Positions 18,701 to 27,891 of a DNA stretch of 64,000 nucleotides are shown here, in pieces; position 1 is the first letter of the stretch, and every line of letters starts with the position of its first letter. The DNA comes from Pseudomonas putida (GTDB lineage Bacteria; Pseudomonadota; Gammaproteobacteria; Pseudomonadales; Pseudomonadaceae), in the NCBI RefSeq assembly GCF_003228315.1, contig NZ_CP029693.1, positions 4,453,501 through 4,517,500 on the forward strand, written 5' to 3'. The notes beneath the pieces are model-generated. The model was not told where the DNA came from and made no database searches. It saw nothing but the letters and a program-made list of their open reading frames with translations. Made by a program: the position numbers and the translations under genes.

Positions 18701-19536
18701 GCTTGGTTCTCCAAAGCCGGGCTGTAGACCCGCGGCGCATTCTTTTGTGGCAGATGAATGAGATTGAGGTTGTGGCGACGGGCCCATTGCACGGCAAGGC
18801 CCGTGGGCGACGACAGGCTAACGAGGGTCTGGATGCCTGCACGCAGCACTTTCTGGATCAGTTCGAGGCTGCAGCGGCTGGTGACAATCGCCAGGCCGCC
18901 AGCCATCGGGATGTTGCGGCGGATCAGCCCGCCAATCAGCTTGTCGAGGGCGTTGTGTCGGCCAATGTCTTCACGACCGAGCAACAGCTCACCCTGGTCG
19001 TTCATGAATACCGCCGCATGCACCGCGCCGCTGTACTGGCCCAGGGGCTGGAAGGCGCCGATCCGCTGGCGCAGGCCCTCGAGCCATTCGGCCGGCGGCA
19101 AGGGCGCGCCGGGCAGCACTTTCAGCTCGGGCAATGCTTGCTCGACCGCTTCCACGCCACAGAGCCCGCAACCGCTGGTGCCGGCCATTTGCCGACGTTG
19201 CTGCTTGAGATTCCAGAACGCACGGTTGGCGATGGTCACTTGCGCGTATTGCGCCGATCCCGAGCCGGTCAGTTGCAGGTCATAAATGTCATTGGCGTCC
19301 TCGATGATGCCGCTGCCGAGGCTGAAACCGACGATGAAATCTTCAAGGTCGGTCGGCGTCACCAGCATTACCGCCTGGCTGATGCCGTTGTAGGCGATCG
19401 ACAGTGCCACTTCCTCGGCCAGCGCGGTGCTGGTCGATTCCGTGTTTTCGAGGTTGCTGTAGCTGTAGGACTGGCTGGCAGCAGGCGCGGGCGTTTCTAC
19501 GGCGGGCGCCGGGCAGGAAGGGCGCTGGGTGTCCAT
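18697..19536 (-). CDS. fdhD: FdhD, sulfur carrier for formate-dehydrogenase-type enzymes
   Basis: 279 residues. The catalytic CxxC loop is visible in MAGTSGCGLCGVEAVE (about 117-132), and GREDIGRHNALDKLIGG (about 190-206) and TSRCSLELIQKVLRAGIQTLVS are characteristic FdhD segments. FdhD transfers sulfur from IscS to the molybdenum cofactor before insertion into the apoenzyme. It overlaps the downstream molybdoenzyme start by four bases, so the pair is translationally coupled. It is divergent from no gene; the LysR gene lies upstream on the same strand. Confidence 0.93.
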   Translation of the reverse strand: MDTQRPSCPAPAVETPAPAASQSYSYSNLENTESTSTALAEEVALSIAYNGISQAVMLVTPTDLEDFIVGFSLGSGIIEDANDIYDLQLTGSGSAQYAQVTIANRAFWNLKQQRRQMAGTSGCGLCGVEAVEQALPELKVLPGAPLPPAEWLEGLRQRIGAFQPLGQYSGAVHAAVFMNDQGELLLGREDIGRHNALDKLIGGLIRRNIPMAGGLAIVTSRCSLELIQKVLRAGIQTLVSLSSPTGLAVQWARRHNLNLIHLPQKNAPRVYSPALENQA

Positions 19537-19628
19537 GGCATCACCGAGGGTTTGATCAGGTTTAAGACTAGGCGCGTCAACTTGTCGCGTCTAATCGCTA
19601 ATACTGATCTACCGATAGATGCCGTCGA

Positions 19629-20516
19629 TCAAGCGCCTGCCAGCGATTGCTGATAAATCGCGAAACAGGCTTCCGCCAGCGCTGATCGTGGCGCGCTTCG
19701 GCGCATGATCAACCCCAGCCGGCCGAGGGTCTGGGCGTTCTCGATGGGTTGCAGGCGCAAATCATCGGTCAGGCTTTCCAGGCCGCTGTCCAATGGCATG
19801 ATCGCGCAGCACAAGCCGCCATGCACCGCCTGCAGCAGCTGATGCACGGCATCGGTTTGCAGCAGGGGGCGGGGTGTGAGGCCACGGCTGTGGAAGTTGT
19901 GGTCGATGGACTGGCGAAAGTGCATGCCGCTGGTCAGCATGCCCAGCGGTAGCTCGATCAGCGATTCCCAGCTCAGCGGCGCCTCGCCGAAGTTGAAAAA
20001 ACGGTGATCGTAGAGTAAGCCCATGCGGGCCTCGCTGAACGTGAGCGAATCGAAGTGCTCGGTATCCAGGCGCTCCAGGTACGACACACCGAGGTCCAGG
20101 CGGTTGTTCGCCAATTGCTCGAGGATTTGCTCGGAACTGAGCGAGGACAACTCGAAGCGCAGGTTCGGGTGCTCGGCGTGCAGGCGTTGCAACAGCGGCA
20201 ACGGGTCGAAGCTCGACAGCGGCACCACGCCCAGGCGCAGGGTGCCGACCAGATTGCCGCGACAGGCCGCCGCTTCAGCGTACAAACCGTCATAGGCCGC
20301 CAGCACTGTGCGCGCCCAGGCCAGCACCCGTTCGCCTGGAGCGGTAAAACCTTCGAAGCGCTGCCCGCGATTGACCAACGGCAGATCGAGCTCTTCTTCG
20401 AGGCTGCGCAAGCGCATGGACAAGGTTGGCTGGGTAATGTGACAGCGCGCGGCGGCCTGGCCGAAGTGCCGGGTTTCGTCCAGAGCGATGAGGAATTTCA
20501 GCTGCTTGATGTCCAT
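19629..20516 (-). CDS. LysR-family transcriptional regulator
   Basis: 295 residues. The N-terminal winged HTH (FLIALDETRHFGQAAARCHITQPTLSMRL, read as two parts: FLIALDETRHFGQAA, then CHITQPTLSMRLRSLEEEL) covers 1-60. A periplasmic-binding-protein-like effector domain follows (about 90-290). It lies 92 bases upstream of fdhD on the same strand and probably regulates the fdhD-fdhF pair. Effector unknown. Confidence 0.88.
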   Translation of the reverse strand: MDIKQLKFLIALDETRHFGQAAARCHITQPTLSMRLRSLEEELDLPLVNRGQRFEGFTAPGERVLAWARTVLAAYDGLYAEAAACRGNLVGTLRLGVVPLSSFDPLPLLQRLHAEHPNLRFELSSLSSEQILEQLANNRLDLGVSYLERLDTEHFDSLTFSEARMGLLYDHRFFNFGEAPLSWESLIELPLGMLTSGMHFRQSIDHNFHSRGLTPRPLLQTDAVHQLLQAVHGGLCCAIMPLDSGLESLTDDLRLQPIENAQTLGRLGLIMRRSAPRSALAEACFAIYQQSLAGA

Positions 20517-20656
20517 CTTCGCTCCAGGGAAACGGGAAAGCTGCGGATTCTATCGTTAGGGGCGAAGCCGCGTCATTGGTCGGGTTGGATCCGTGCCTTG
20601 GATGGGTGGTCTAGGCTTTTGCGTCTGGACAACTAACTTTCCAGGGAGAGCAAACG

Positions 20657-21097
20657 ATGAGTCTTTTAAGCTTTGTGAAAGAGGCAGGCGAAAAACTGCT
20701 GGATCTGTTGACGCCCGGTAACGCCAATGCCAGTGAGCAGTTGAAAGATCACATCAGTAAGGTTGGCCTGGGTAATCCGAACGTACAGGCGACGGTAGAT
20801 GGCGACAAAGTCACTGTGACCGGCGAGGTAGGCAGTCAGGAGGAGAAAGAAAAAATCCTGCTGGCAGTGGGCAATATTGCCGGAGTCGGCAGCGTGGATG
20901 ATCAGATCACCGTGACCGGGCCAGTGGTGAAGGCTGCCGTATTTGTCACCGTTGTGAAGGGCGACACCCTCAGCGCCATTTCCAAGCGCGTGTATGGAGA
21001 TGCCAACCTGTACAACAAGATCTTTGAAGCCAACAAACCGATGTTGTCCCATCCGGACAAGATCTATCCGGGGCAGTCATTGCGGATTCCCGAGTAA
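20657..21097 (+). CDS. Kbp/YgaU-like BON-LysM protein
   Basis: 146 residues. An N-terminal BON domain (about 25-88, VQATVDGDKVTVTGEVGSQE, then GNIAGVGSVDDQITV) is followed by a C-terminal LysM domain (about 97-145, VVKGDTLSAISKRVYGDANL, ending PDKIYPGQSLRIPE). The two-domain order and many residues match E. coli Kbp (YgaU), a cytoplasmic potassium-binding protein, so a K+-sensing role is likely. No signal peptide is present, consistent with Kbp and against a cell-wall role. Ribosome site AGGGAGAG precedes the ATG. Confidence 0.88.
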   Translation: MSLLSFVKEAGEKLLDLLTPGNANASEQLKDHISKVGLGNPNVQATVDGDKVTVTGEVGSQEEKEKILLAVGNIAGVGSVDDQITVTGPVVKAAVFVTVVKGDTLSAISKRVYGDANLYNKIFEANKPMLSHPDKIYPGQSLRIPE

Positions 21098-21115
21098 GGC
21101 TTGAGACCGCATGAA

Positions 21116-21214
21116 GGCCATCGCGGGCAAGCCTTGCTCCCACAGGATTTGTGTCGTTCACAAATGATGTTCACGACACAGTACTTGTGGGAGCAAGGCT
21201 TGCCCGCGATGGCC
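21116..21214. repeat. REP-type palindrome
   Basis: The left arm starting GGCCATCGCGGGCAAGCC (21116) and the right arm ending GGCTTGCCCGCGATGGCC (21214) are exact reverse complements over about 29 bases. The central part (GTGTCGT...ACGACAC) is a second, imperfect arm. Same family as 16241-16329. Confidence 0.85.
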
Positions 21215-21225
21215 GCGCCTCGGTC

Positions 21226-21888
21226 TCACAGCCCGGTAATCAAATCCCGATAATCCCCCACCGCCGCAAACTCCGCCGTGTCCTTCGGCCCCTTGCGGCT
21301 GTCCGGCTCGCGCACTGCCAGCAAATGCGCCACGCCGAAATTTCGTGCACTGCGCAATATCGGCAAGGTGTCATCGATGAACAGGCTGCGCGCCGGGTCG
21401 AAATCGATGTCCGCCTGCAACGCGTCCCAGAACTGTGGGTTTTCCTTGGGGAAGCCGTAATCGTGAGAGCTGATCAAACGCTCGAAGTACGGAGCCAGTT
21501 CAATTCTCTCCAACTTCAGCGACAGTGAGTCGCGATGGGCGTTGGTGATCAGAATCACGCGTTTACCGGCCTGTTTGATTGCCTCCAGGAACGTGTCCGC
21601 ATCCGGGCGTAAAGCAATCAGGTGGGCGGTTTCCAGTTTCAATTCGCGCACCGGCAGTTTCAGTTCGGCACTCCAGAAATCCAGGCAGTACCACTGCAGC
21701 TGACCGGCGTTGCGTTCGAACAGCGGCTGCAACTCCAGCTCGGCCATGGCCCGGCTGACCCCGTGCAATTCGGCGTAGCGCCGGGGCAAGTGCTCCAGCC
21801 AGAAATGGTTGTCGAAGTGCAGGTCCAACAGCGTGCCGTCCATGTCCAGCAGGACGGTGTCGATGTCAGGCCACGGTAATAAAGGCAT
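21226..21888 (-). CDS. yrfG: GMP/IMP nucleotidase YrfG (HAD superfamily)
   Basis: 220 residues. HAD motif I is DIDTVLLDMDGTLLDLHFD (the DxD nucleophile pair near residues 15-17), motif II is ILITNAHRDS (about 111-120), and the acidic motif IV is FIDDTLPILRSARN (about 173-186). The cap region (HFWLEHLPRRYAELHG) is typical of YrfG. It dephosphorylates purine 5'-monophosphates. Convergent with the Kbp-like gene, divergent from nudE; in Pseudomonas it usually neighbours nudE and cysQ. Confidence 0.88.
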   Translation of the reverse strand: MPLLPWPDIDTVLLDMDGTLLDLHFDNHFWLEHLPRRYAELHGVSRAMAELELQPLFERNAGQLQWYCLDFWSAELKLPVRELKLETAHLIALRPDADTFLEAIKQAGKRVILITNAHRDSLSLKLERIELAPYFERLISSHDYGFPKENPQFWDALQADIDFDPARSLFIDDTLPILRSARNFGVAHLLAVREPDSRKGPKDTAEFAAVGDYRDLITGL

Positions 21889-21975
21889 GGCAGTGTCTCG
21901 GGCAATAGATGGATATCTGGCGTAAACAATCGGAAAGCCGCGTTATAGTAGCGCGTTCACGCCAAGGAGCTTTGC

Positions 21976-22542
21976 ATGCGCCAGAAACCCACCGTCCTCG
22001 CCCGCGAGATCGTTGCCACCAGTCGCTTGTTCTGCGTCGAAGAGCTCAAGCTGCGCTTTTCCAATGGCGTGGAGCGTACCTATGAGCGTTTGGTCGGCAA
22101 AGGCGCAGGCTACGGCGCGGTGATGGTCGTGGCGATGCTCGATGCCGATCATGCGGTGCTGGTCGAAGAGTACTGCGGCGGTACCGATGAATACGAACTG
22201 TCGCTGCCCAAGGGCCTGATCGAACCGGGCGAAGATGTGCTGGCGGCGGCGGAGCGTGAACTCAAGGAAGAGGCCGGTTTTGGCGCGCGGCAGCTGGAGC
22301 ATTTGACCGAGTTGTCGTTGTCGCCTGGTTACATGAGCCAGAAAATCCAGGTGGTACTGGCCACCGACCTCTACGAAGAACGCCTGGAAGGTGACGAGCC
22401 CGAGCCGATGGGCCTGGGCAAGGTCAACCTTCGGGAGTTGTCGGCGCTGGCTCAAAATCCGCAGTTCACCGAAGGTCGTGCCTTGGCGGCGTTGTACCTG
22501 GCCCGAGATTTGTTGACCCAACGCGGAGTGTTTCTGCCATGA
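21976..22542 (+). CDS. nudE: ADP compounds hydrolase NudE
   Basis: 188-residue Nudix hydrolase. The Nudix box is complete: GLIEPGEDVLAAAERELKEE followed by AGF (about 76-98), matching GX5EX7REUXEEXGU. It hydrolyses ADP-ribose, NADH and Ap3A-like ADP compounds. AAGGAG precedes the ATG. The stop overlaps the cysQ ATG, so the two form an operon concerned with nucleotide phosphate recycling. Confidence 0.93.
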   Translation: MRQKPTVLAREIVATSRLFCVEELKLRFSNGVERTYERLVGKGAGYGAVMVVAMLDADHAVLVEEYCGGTDEYELSLPKGLIEPGEDVLAAAERELKEEAGFGARQLEHLTELSLSPGYMSQKIQVVLATDLYEERLEGDEPEPMGLGKVNLRELSALAQNPQFTEGRALAALYLARDLLTQRGVFLP

Positions 22543-23366
22543 ATTTCCCTCACCCATTGATGACGCCTGTGATTGAGCTGGCCTTGAAGGCTGGCGATGC
22601 GATCCTGCCGTTCTGGCGCATCAATACCGAAGTGACTGCCAAGGCCGACGATTCGCCGGTCACCGCCGCCGATCTGGCCGCCCATCACGTGATAGTGGCC
22701 GGGCTGACGGCGCTGGACCCCAGCATCCCGGTGCTGTCCGAAGAAGACGCCAACATCCCTCAGGACGTACGCGCCGGCTGGCAACGCTGGTGGCTGGTCG
22801 ACCCGCTGGACGGCACCAAGGAATTTATCTCTGGCAGCGAAGAGTTCACCGTCAACATTGCCCTGATCGAGCAGGGGCGCGTGGTGTTTGGCGTGGTTTC
22901 GATGCCGACCAACGGCCGGTTTTATGTGGGCGGCGCCGGATTGGGTGCATGGCGCGGCGACAAGGGTACCGAGCCGCAACCGATTCAGGTTCGTGACGTG
23001 CCACCGAGGGGGGCCGCGTTCACGGTGGTCGCCAGCCGCCGCCATTCCAGCCCGGAGCAGGAGCGCTTGCTCGCCGGCTTGAGTGCCGGCCTGGGTGAGC
23101 TGGAATTGGCGAACATCGGCAGCTCGCTGAAGTTCTGTCTGGTGGCCGAAGGGGCGGCCGACTGTTATCCGCGCCTGGCGCCGACTTCCCAGTGGGACAC
23201 GGCGGCAGCACAAGGCGTGCTGGAAGGGGCGGGCGGTGATGTGCTGGATCTGGACGGTGAACCGTTCAGCTATCCGGCGCGGGAATCGTTGTTGAACGGG
23301 TTTTTCCTGGCGTTGCCGGCGAAAGCGGCGTGGCGGGAGACGTTGCTGGAATTGGCGCGTTCGTAA
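22539..23366 (+). CDS. cysQ: 3'(2'),5'-bisphosphate nucleotidase CysQ
   Basis: 275-residue inositol-monophosphatase-fold enzyme that hydrolyses 3'-phosphoadenosine 5'-phosphate, a by-product of sulfate assimilation. Metal-binding motifs are VLSEEDAN (about 64-71), WWLVDPLDGTKEFISGSEEF (about 87-106) and the C-terminal APTSQWDTAAAQGVLEGAGG (about 216-235). The ATGA overlap with nudE indicates translational coupling. Length is typical. Confidence 0.93.
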   Translation: MNFPHPLMTPVIELALKAGDAILPFWRINTEVTAKADDSPVTAADLAAHHVIVAGLTALDPSIPVLSEEDANIPQDVRAGWQRWWLVDPLDGTKEFISGSEEFTVNIALIEQGRVVFGVVSMPTNGRFYVGGAGLGAWRGDKGTEPQPIQVRDVPPRGAAFTVVASRRHSSPEQERLLAGLSAGLGELELANIGSSLKFCLVAEGAADCYPRLAPTSQWDTAAAQGVLEGAGGDVLDLDGEPFSYPARESLLNGFFLALPAKAAWRETLLELARS

Positions 23367-23398
23367 CCTTCGCAAGTCGCAGTCAATTCTGCGAAATC

Positions 23399-23426
23399 CC
23401 TGTGGGAGCGAGCTTGCTCCCACAGG
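23399..23426. repeat. Short REP-type palindrome, likely terminator
   Basis: CCTGTGGGAGC and GCTCCCACAGG form a perfect 11-bp stem around GAGCTT, followed by TTTTT on the right. It is a single REP half-unit between cysQ and the convergent gene at 23446 and could terminate cysQ. Confidence 0.7.
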
Positions 23427-23445
23427 TTTTTGTAGATATCCCAGG

Positions 23446-23901
23446 TTACCGGTGCAGGACGTACTGCCCGACAAACCTCACCGCATCCTCATCACTCCCC
23501 GCATTCACCACCCGCGTATTCAGGGTCAGGCGCGCCCGCCCGTAGCGCTGATACATCGCCAGAAACTTCTTCCACACCTGCGCGTTCGGCGCCGGGCAGA
23601 TGGCATGGGCATCGCCCGTCACCGGCAGCGGATAGTTGATCTGCCCTTCCTGGATCACGATGTGCCCGTCGGTGATGCCTTCCTCCTTCAAGCGCAGATG
23701 CATCCAGCCCCAGCCGGCCAGTACCGCGCCGCAATACAGGCTGCCGCCGAACATGGTGCTTTTGTGGTTGACGTTGGCATCCAGCGGCAAGTGCAGGCGC
23801 AGTTGCTGATCGTGCCAGTCGAGCACTTTGAGGCCCATGTCCCGGGTGAGGGGGATGTCGTGGTGGAGGACGGATTCCAGTTGACGACTGTCGCGGCTCA
23901 T
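23446..23901 (-). CDS. YiiD_C-type thioesterase-domain protein
   Basis: 151 residues of the YiiD C-terminal (putative thioesterase, hotdog) family. The pattern ANVNHKSTMFGGSLYCGAVL (about 41-60) holds the N/H and GGS features of this group, and GHIVIQEGQINYPLPVTGDA follows. It has no membrane span. Substrate unknown. It is 40 bases downstream of nothing on its strand; the dctD stop lies 40 bases to its right, so it may be read through from dctB-dctD. Confidence 0.82.
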   Translation of the reverse strand: MSRDSRQLESVLHHDIPLTRDMGLKVLDWHDQQLRLHLPLDANVNHKSTMFGGSLYCGAVLAGWGWMHLRLKEEGITDGHIVIQEGQINYPLPVTGDAHAICPAPNAQVWKKFLAMYQRYGRARLTLNTRVVNAGSDEDAVRFVGQYVLHR

Positions 23902-23941
23902 TCAGCAGCCTCTTGTGTGCAAGGGTTGATGGGACGGTAGC

Positions 23942-25336
23942 TCAATCGAGTTCTTCGCTGTGGCTGGCAGCACCGCTGTCGGCGAAGCTCAGGCCGTGTT
24001 TGCGCAGTTTGTCGTGCAAGGTCTTGCGCGGAATGCCCAGGGCTTCTGCGACGCTGCGCAAGGAGCTGTGCGAGCGCGCCAGCTCGGCGGCAATCAGGGT
24101 CTTTTCGAAGTTTTCCACTTGCTCGCTCAGGCCGCCGTTGACCATTTCCACGAGGGTCCCGGCGGCGCCCTGAGCCTCGTTGTTGTCCAGCGCCAGTTCC
24201 AGGCCAAGGGCAAAGCGTTCCGCGGCGTTCTGCAATTCGCGTACGTTGCCGGGCCAGGCGTGGCGCAACAGCAGCGCGCGTTGCCCCGGTTGCAGCTCGT
24301 GGGGCGGCAAGCCATGGCGTGCGCTGGCCTCGTCGGCAAAGTGCTGGAACAGCACCAGCGCATCTTCGCCACGCTCGCGCAGCGGTGGAATGCGCAGTGG
24401 CGCGACGTTCAGACGGTAATACAGGTCGGCGCGGAAACGCCCCTGATCGGCGGCCTGGCGCAGGTCTTCCTTGGTGGCGGCGATGATGCGGATGTCCAGC
24501 GGGATCAACTGATTGCCGCCGAGGCGCTCGACCACACGTTCCTGCAGCAGGCGTAGCAGTTTCACCTGCACATCCAGGCTCATGCTCTCGATTTCGTCGA
24601 GGAACAACGTGCCGCCGTTGGCGAATTCGAACTTGCCGATACGCCGCTTCTGCGCCCCGGTGAAGGCGCCGGGTTCGTGACCGAATAATTCGCTCTCGAC
24701 CACCGACTCGGCCAGGGCGCCTGCGTTGATCGCCACGAACGGGCCGTTTCGGCGGCTCGACAAATCGTGCAGTGCCCGGGCCACCACCTCTTTACCGGCA
24801 CCGGTTTCGCCGAGGATCAAAACGTCCGCCTTGGTCGCTGCCAAAGCGCCGATCTGCTCGCGCAGTCGCGACATCGAGGGCGATTGCCCGACCAGCCGTG
24901 CGCTCAGCTCATTGCGATCGCTCAGGGCCAGCCGCAGGCTGCGGTTATCCAGCACCAGGCGGCGCAGGGCCAAGGCACGGCGCACGCTGTCGAGCAGGGC
25001 GTCGCTGGAGAAGGGTTTTTCCAGAAAGTCGTAGGCCCCGGCACGCATCGCTTGCACGGCCAACGGCACGTCACCGTGTCCGGTGATCAGCAATACCGGC
25101 AGCTCCGGGTCCTGGGCATGCAGTTCGGTGAGCAACTCGATGCCGTCCATGCCGGGCATGCGAATGTCACTGACCACCACCCCCGGCCAGTCACGCTCCA
25201 CTTGCGCGGCCAGCCCCTTGGCCTGAGCCAGCGACAGAACCTTCAGGCCGGCCAGATCGAGGGTCTGGCTCAGGGCCTGGAGCAAGTGGGGATCGTCGTC
25301 GATCATCACCACCTGAATGTGATTGTCGATGGTCAT
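23942..25336 (-). CDS. dctD: Sigma-54-dependent response regulator DctD
   Basis: 464 residues. The receiver domain (about 8-120) has phospho-acceptor Asp57 in VVVSDIRMPGMDG and Lys in FLEKPFSSD. The AAA+ domain (about 150-380) has Walker A LGETGAGKEVVARAL, the sigma-54 contact loop GAFTGAQKRR and Walker B TLFLDEIESM. A Fis-type HTH (LRSVAEALGIPRKTLHDKL) ends the protein. It activates sigma-54 promoters, classically that of C4-dicarboxylate transport. It overlaps dctB by four bases. No transporter gene is adjacent here. Confidence 0.9.
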   Translation of the reverse strand: MTIDNHIQVVMIDDDPHLLQALSQTLDLAGLKVLSLAQAKGLAAQVERDWPGVVVSDIRMPGMDGIELLTELHAQDPELPVLLITGHGDVPLAVQAMRAGAYDFLEKPFSSDALLDSVRRALALRRLVLDNRSLRLALSDRNELSARLVGQSPSMSRLREQIGALAATKADVLILGETGAGKEVVARALHDLSSRRNGPFVAINAGALAESVVESELFGHEPGAFTGAQKRRIGKFEFANGGTLFLDEIESMSLDVQVKLLRLLQERVVERLGGNQLIPLDIRIIAATKEDLRQAADQGRFRADLYYRLNVAPLRIPPLRERGEDALVLFQHFADEASARHGLPPHELQPGQRALLLRHAWPGNVRELQNAAERFALGLELALDNNEAQGAAGTLVEMVNGGLSEQVENFEKTLIAAELARSHSSLRSVAEALGIPRKTLHDKLRKHGLSFADSGAASHSEELD

Positions 25337-27147
25337 GCACTTCGGTCCTCGGACGGTTGCAGGCTTACACCCGGTGCGCCTGCGCGCAGTTTCAAAGTAA
25401 TCAGCGCGCCGCCTTCCTTGTGGTTGGCGAACGACAGTTCGCCGCCGAAGGCACGCATCAGGGTCTCGCAGATCGCCAATCCCAGGCCAAGCCCCTGGGT
25501 GCGGGTCTTGGTGGTGTAGAAGGGCTCGCTGGCGCGGCCAAGGGCCTCCATGCAGAAACCGGGGCCGTTGTCGCGAATGTACAGGTTGACGCCATCGGCG
25601 CTGGATTGGGCACTCAGCCAGAGTTTGCGCGGCGGGCCTTTTTCCGTGAGGGCATCCAGGGCGTTGGCCAGCAGATTGCCGAGCACCTGGCGCAAGCGGG
25701 TTTCACCAGCCTCGACCCACAGCGTCGCGGCGGGCAAGTCGCGGATCAATTCCACGTCCATGCTGCGCCGGCGCTTGGCCAACAGGGCCAGGGCGTCGTC
25801 CAGCGCCGGTTGCAGGGCGACGCTTTCCGGGGCGTGGCGGTCGCGCCGGGCAAAGGCGCGCAAGTGGGCGATGATTGAGGACATGCGCCCGGTCAGCTCG
25901 CTGATCAACTTGAGGTTGCCGCGGGCGTCGTCGGTGCGCTGATGATCGAGCAACACTTCGGCGTTTTCCGCGTAGCTGCGAATGGCGGCCAGCGGTTGGT
26001 TGAGTTCGTGGCTGATGCTCGCCGACATGGTGCCCAGCGCCGACAGTTTGCCGGCCTGCACCAGATCATCCTGGGCGCGCACCAGCTCTTGTTGCGCCTG
26101 CTCGCGTTCCAACACTTCCTGTTTGAGGCGCCGGTTGAGGCCTTCCAGGTCGCTGGTGCGTTCGGCGACCCGGTCTTCCAGCTCTCGTCGGGCCTTGGCT
26201 TCGAAGGCGATGCGCTCCAGGTAATGTCGGCGGCGCTGCATCATCAGGCCGAGCAACAGCATCACCACCAACAGGGTTGCGCCGCCAATCGCCACCACGG
26301 TGCGCACCGGGCGGTCGATCAGGGTTCGGGGGGCGAGGATGCTGACGTTCCAGCCGGTTTCCGCCATGGTCTGGGTCTGGGTCAGCCAGGCCTTGGGATT
26401 GAGCTTCAGGGGCTTGGGCTCGCGGGTCGGGTAGGGCTGGATCGCGCTGATGGCCAAGCGTTCGTCTTCGCTCAAGGGGCGAGTTGCGCGAAAGCGCCAT
26501 TCCGGTCGCGAAGTGAGGATGACCACGCCGTTGTGATCGGTCAGCAGCAGTTGTTCCGGAGTTTTGCCCCACAGGCTTTCGGTGTGGTCGAGGTCAACCT
26601 TGACCACCAGCACGCCGGTGATTTTCTCGCCGTTGCGCACGGCGGCGGCAAAGAAGTAACCGCGTTTGGCGGACGTGGTGCCCAGCCCGAAAAAGCGCCC
26701 GAGCCGCCCGGCCATGGCTTCGCTGAAATACGGCCTGAAGGAAAAATTACGCCCGACGAAACTGTCATGTTTATCCCAGTTGGAGGCCGCCAGAGTCTTG
26801 CCGGTGGTGTCCATCAGGTACATGACTTCGGCACCGGTCTGGGTGCTGATGTTTTTTAACAGTCGGTTGGCATTGCCCTGGGTGACGCTATCGTCCGGTG
26901 CGCCCAGCACGGCGCGCAGGGCCGGCAGGTCGCCGAGAATCTGCGGCAGCACTTCATAACGGTGCAGGGTACCCAAGAGGTTGGCGACGTAGAGGTCCAG
27001 GGTCTGGCGATTCTGCCCGGCCAGTTCGCTGCGGTAATAGCGCTCGGCCAGATGCTCCAGCGGCCACAGCAACGGCGCCAGGCACAGCGCGAGCAAGGCC
27101 AGGCTGCGCCAGCGGGGTCTGCGAGGAAGGTTTGCACTCATGGGCAT
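25333..27147 (-). CDS. dctB: C4-dicarboxylate sensor kinase DctB
   Basis: 604-residue sensor kinase; an internal ATG at 27141 is an alternative start. First membrane segment SLALLALCLAPLLWPLEHLA (about 14-33), a periplasmic double-Cache sensor (about 35-285), second membrane segment (VVAIGGATLLVVMLLLGLMM, about 287-306), a coiled coil (about 315-365), the H box with His380 in MSASISHELNQPLAAIRSYA, and a GHKL ATPase domain (N box VLGNLLANALDALTE, then GLGLGLAICETL). It senses extracellular succinate-type acids and phosphorylates DctD. The neighbour rmlC on the same side matches the gene order I recall in P. aeruginosa. Confidence 0.9.
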   Translation of the reverse strand: MPMSANLPRRPRWRSLALLALCLAPLLWPLEHLAERYYRSELAGQNRQTLDLYVANLLGTLHRYEVLPQILGDLPALRAVLGAPDDSVTQGNANRLLKNISTQTGAEVMYLMDTTGKTLAASNWDKHDSFVGRNFSFRPYFSEAMAGRLGRFFGLGTTSAKRGYFFAAAVRNGEKITGVLVVKVDLDHTESLWGKTPEQLLLTDHNGVVILTSRPEWRFRATRPLSEDERLAISAIQPYPTREPKPLKLNPKAWLTQTQTMAETGWNVSILAPRTLIDRPVRTVVAIGGATLLVVMLLLGLMMQRRRHYLERIAFEAKARRELEDRVAERTSDLEGLNRRLKQEVLEREQAQQELVRAQDDLVQAGKLSALGTMSASISHELNQPLAAIRSYAENAEVLLDHQRTDDARGNLKLISELTGRMSSIIAHLRAFARRDRHAPESVALQPALDDALALLAKRRRSMDVELIRDLPAATLWVEAGETRLRQVLGNLLANALDALTEKGPPRKLWLSAQSSADGVNLYIRDNGPGFCMEALGRASEPFYTTKTRTQGLGLGLAICETLMRAFGGELSFANHKEGGALITLKLRAGAPGVSLQPSEDRSA

Positions 27148-27177
27148 CGGGCGCCTTTGCGGATGGGCACAGTATGG

Positions 27178-27723
27178 CTAGGCAAAGGTGTCGGCGTCCT
27201 TGAACAGTGCCGCGCTCTGATCCTTGGCTGATAGTAGCGGTGCGCCGTCCAGCTGCCAGTCGATGGCCAGGTCCGGGTCGTCCCAGCGCAGGGAGCGCTC
27301 GGCTTGAGGGTCGTAATAGTCCGTGGTCTTGTAAAGCACCTCGGCCGTTTCGCTCAACGCCACAAAGCCGTGGGCGAAACCCTCGGGAACCCACAGCTGG
27401 CGATGGTCTGCGGCGCTCAGGCGCACCGTGAGCCATTGACCGAAATGCGCCGAGCTGCGGCGCATGTCCACCACCACGTCCAGCACTTCGCCACTGATCA
27501 CGCGAACCAGTTTGCCCTGGGGTGTTTCCAGTTGGTAATGCAGGCCGCGCAGCACGCCCTTGCGCGAGCGCGAATGGTTGTCCTGGACGAAGGTCGCCTG
27601 TGCGCCGGTGGCATGGGCGAAGGCATCGGCGTTGAAGCTTTCGAAAAAGAAACCACGATCGTCCTCAAACACCCGGGGCTCGATGATCAAAATACCGGGT
27701 AGCTCGGTGGCAATGACATTCAT
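27178..27723 (-). CDS. rmlC: dTDP-4-dehydrorhamnose 3,5-epimerase RmlC
   Basis: 181 residues from ATG 27723 with CGGAGAAA upstream; the reading frame stays open far beyond this start but that part is antisense to the fusion gene and not family-like. It shows the RmlC features VFEDDRGFFFESFN, FVQDNHSRSRKGVLRGLHYQ (catalytic His in the second part) and LWVPEGFAHGFVALSE. It epimerises the rhamnose precursor for LPS or other polysaccharide. Other rml genes are not in the window, so it is separated from its usual operon partners (rmlBDA). Confidence 0.92.
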   Translation of the reverse strand: MNVIATELPGILIIEPRVFEDDRGFFFESFNADAFAHATGAQATFVQDNHSRSRKGVLRGLHYQLETPQGKLVRVISGEVLDVVVDMRRSSAHFGQWLTVRLSAADHRQLWVPEGFAHGFVALSETAEVLYKTTDYYDPQAERSLRWDDPDLAIDWQLDGAPLLSAKDQSAALFKDADTFA

Positions 27724-27891
27724 GGTTTTCTCCGACGGTTGGCATGCTGGGCGACATTCTTGCGCAAAGCGTCGCCGGGTGCGAGTCACCACTGGGCGGG
27801 CAAGCGGGGGGTGGGGGGTTGCGTATCGGCGCGCGCAGTGGCGATATAGGCGCCTAATAAATTTAACACCTTCATAGAAGAGGTCTGTTCC

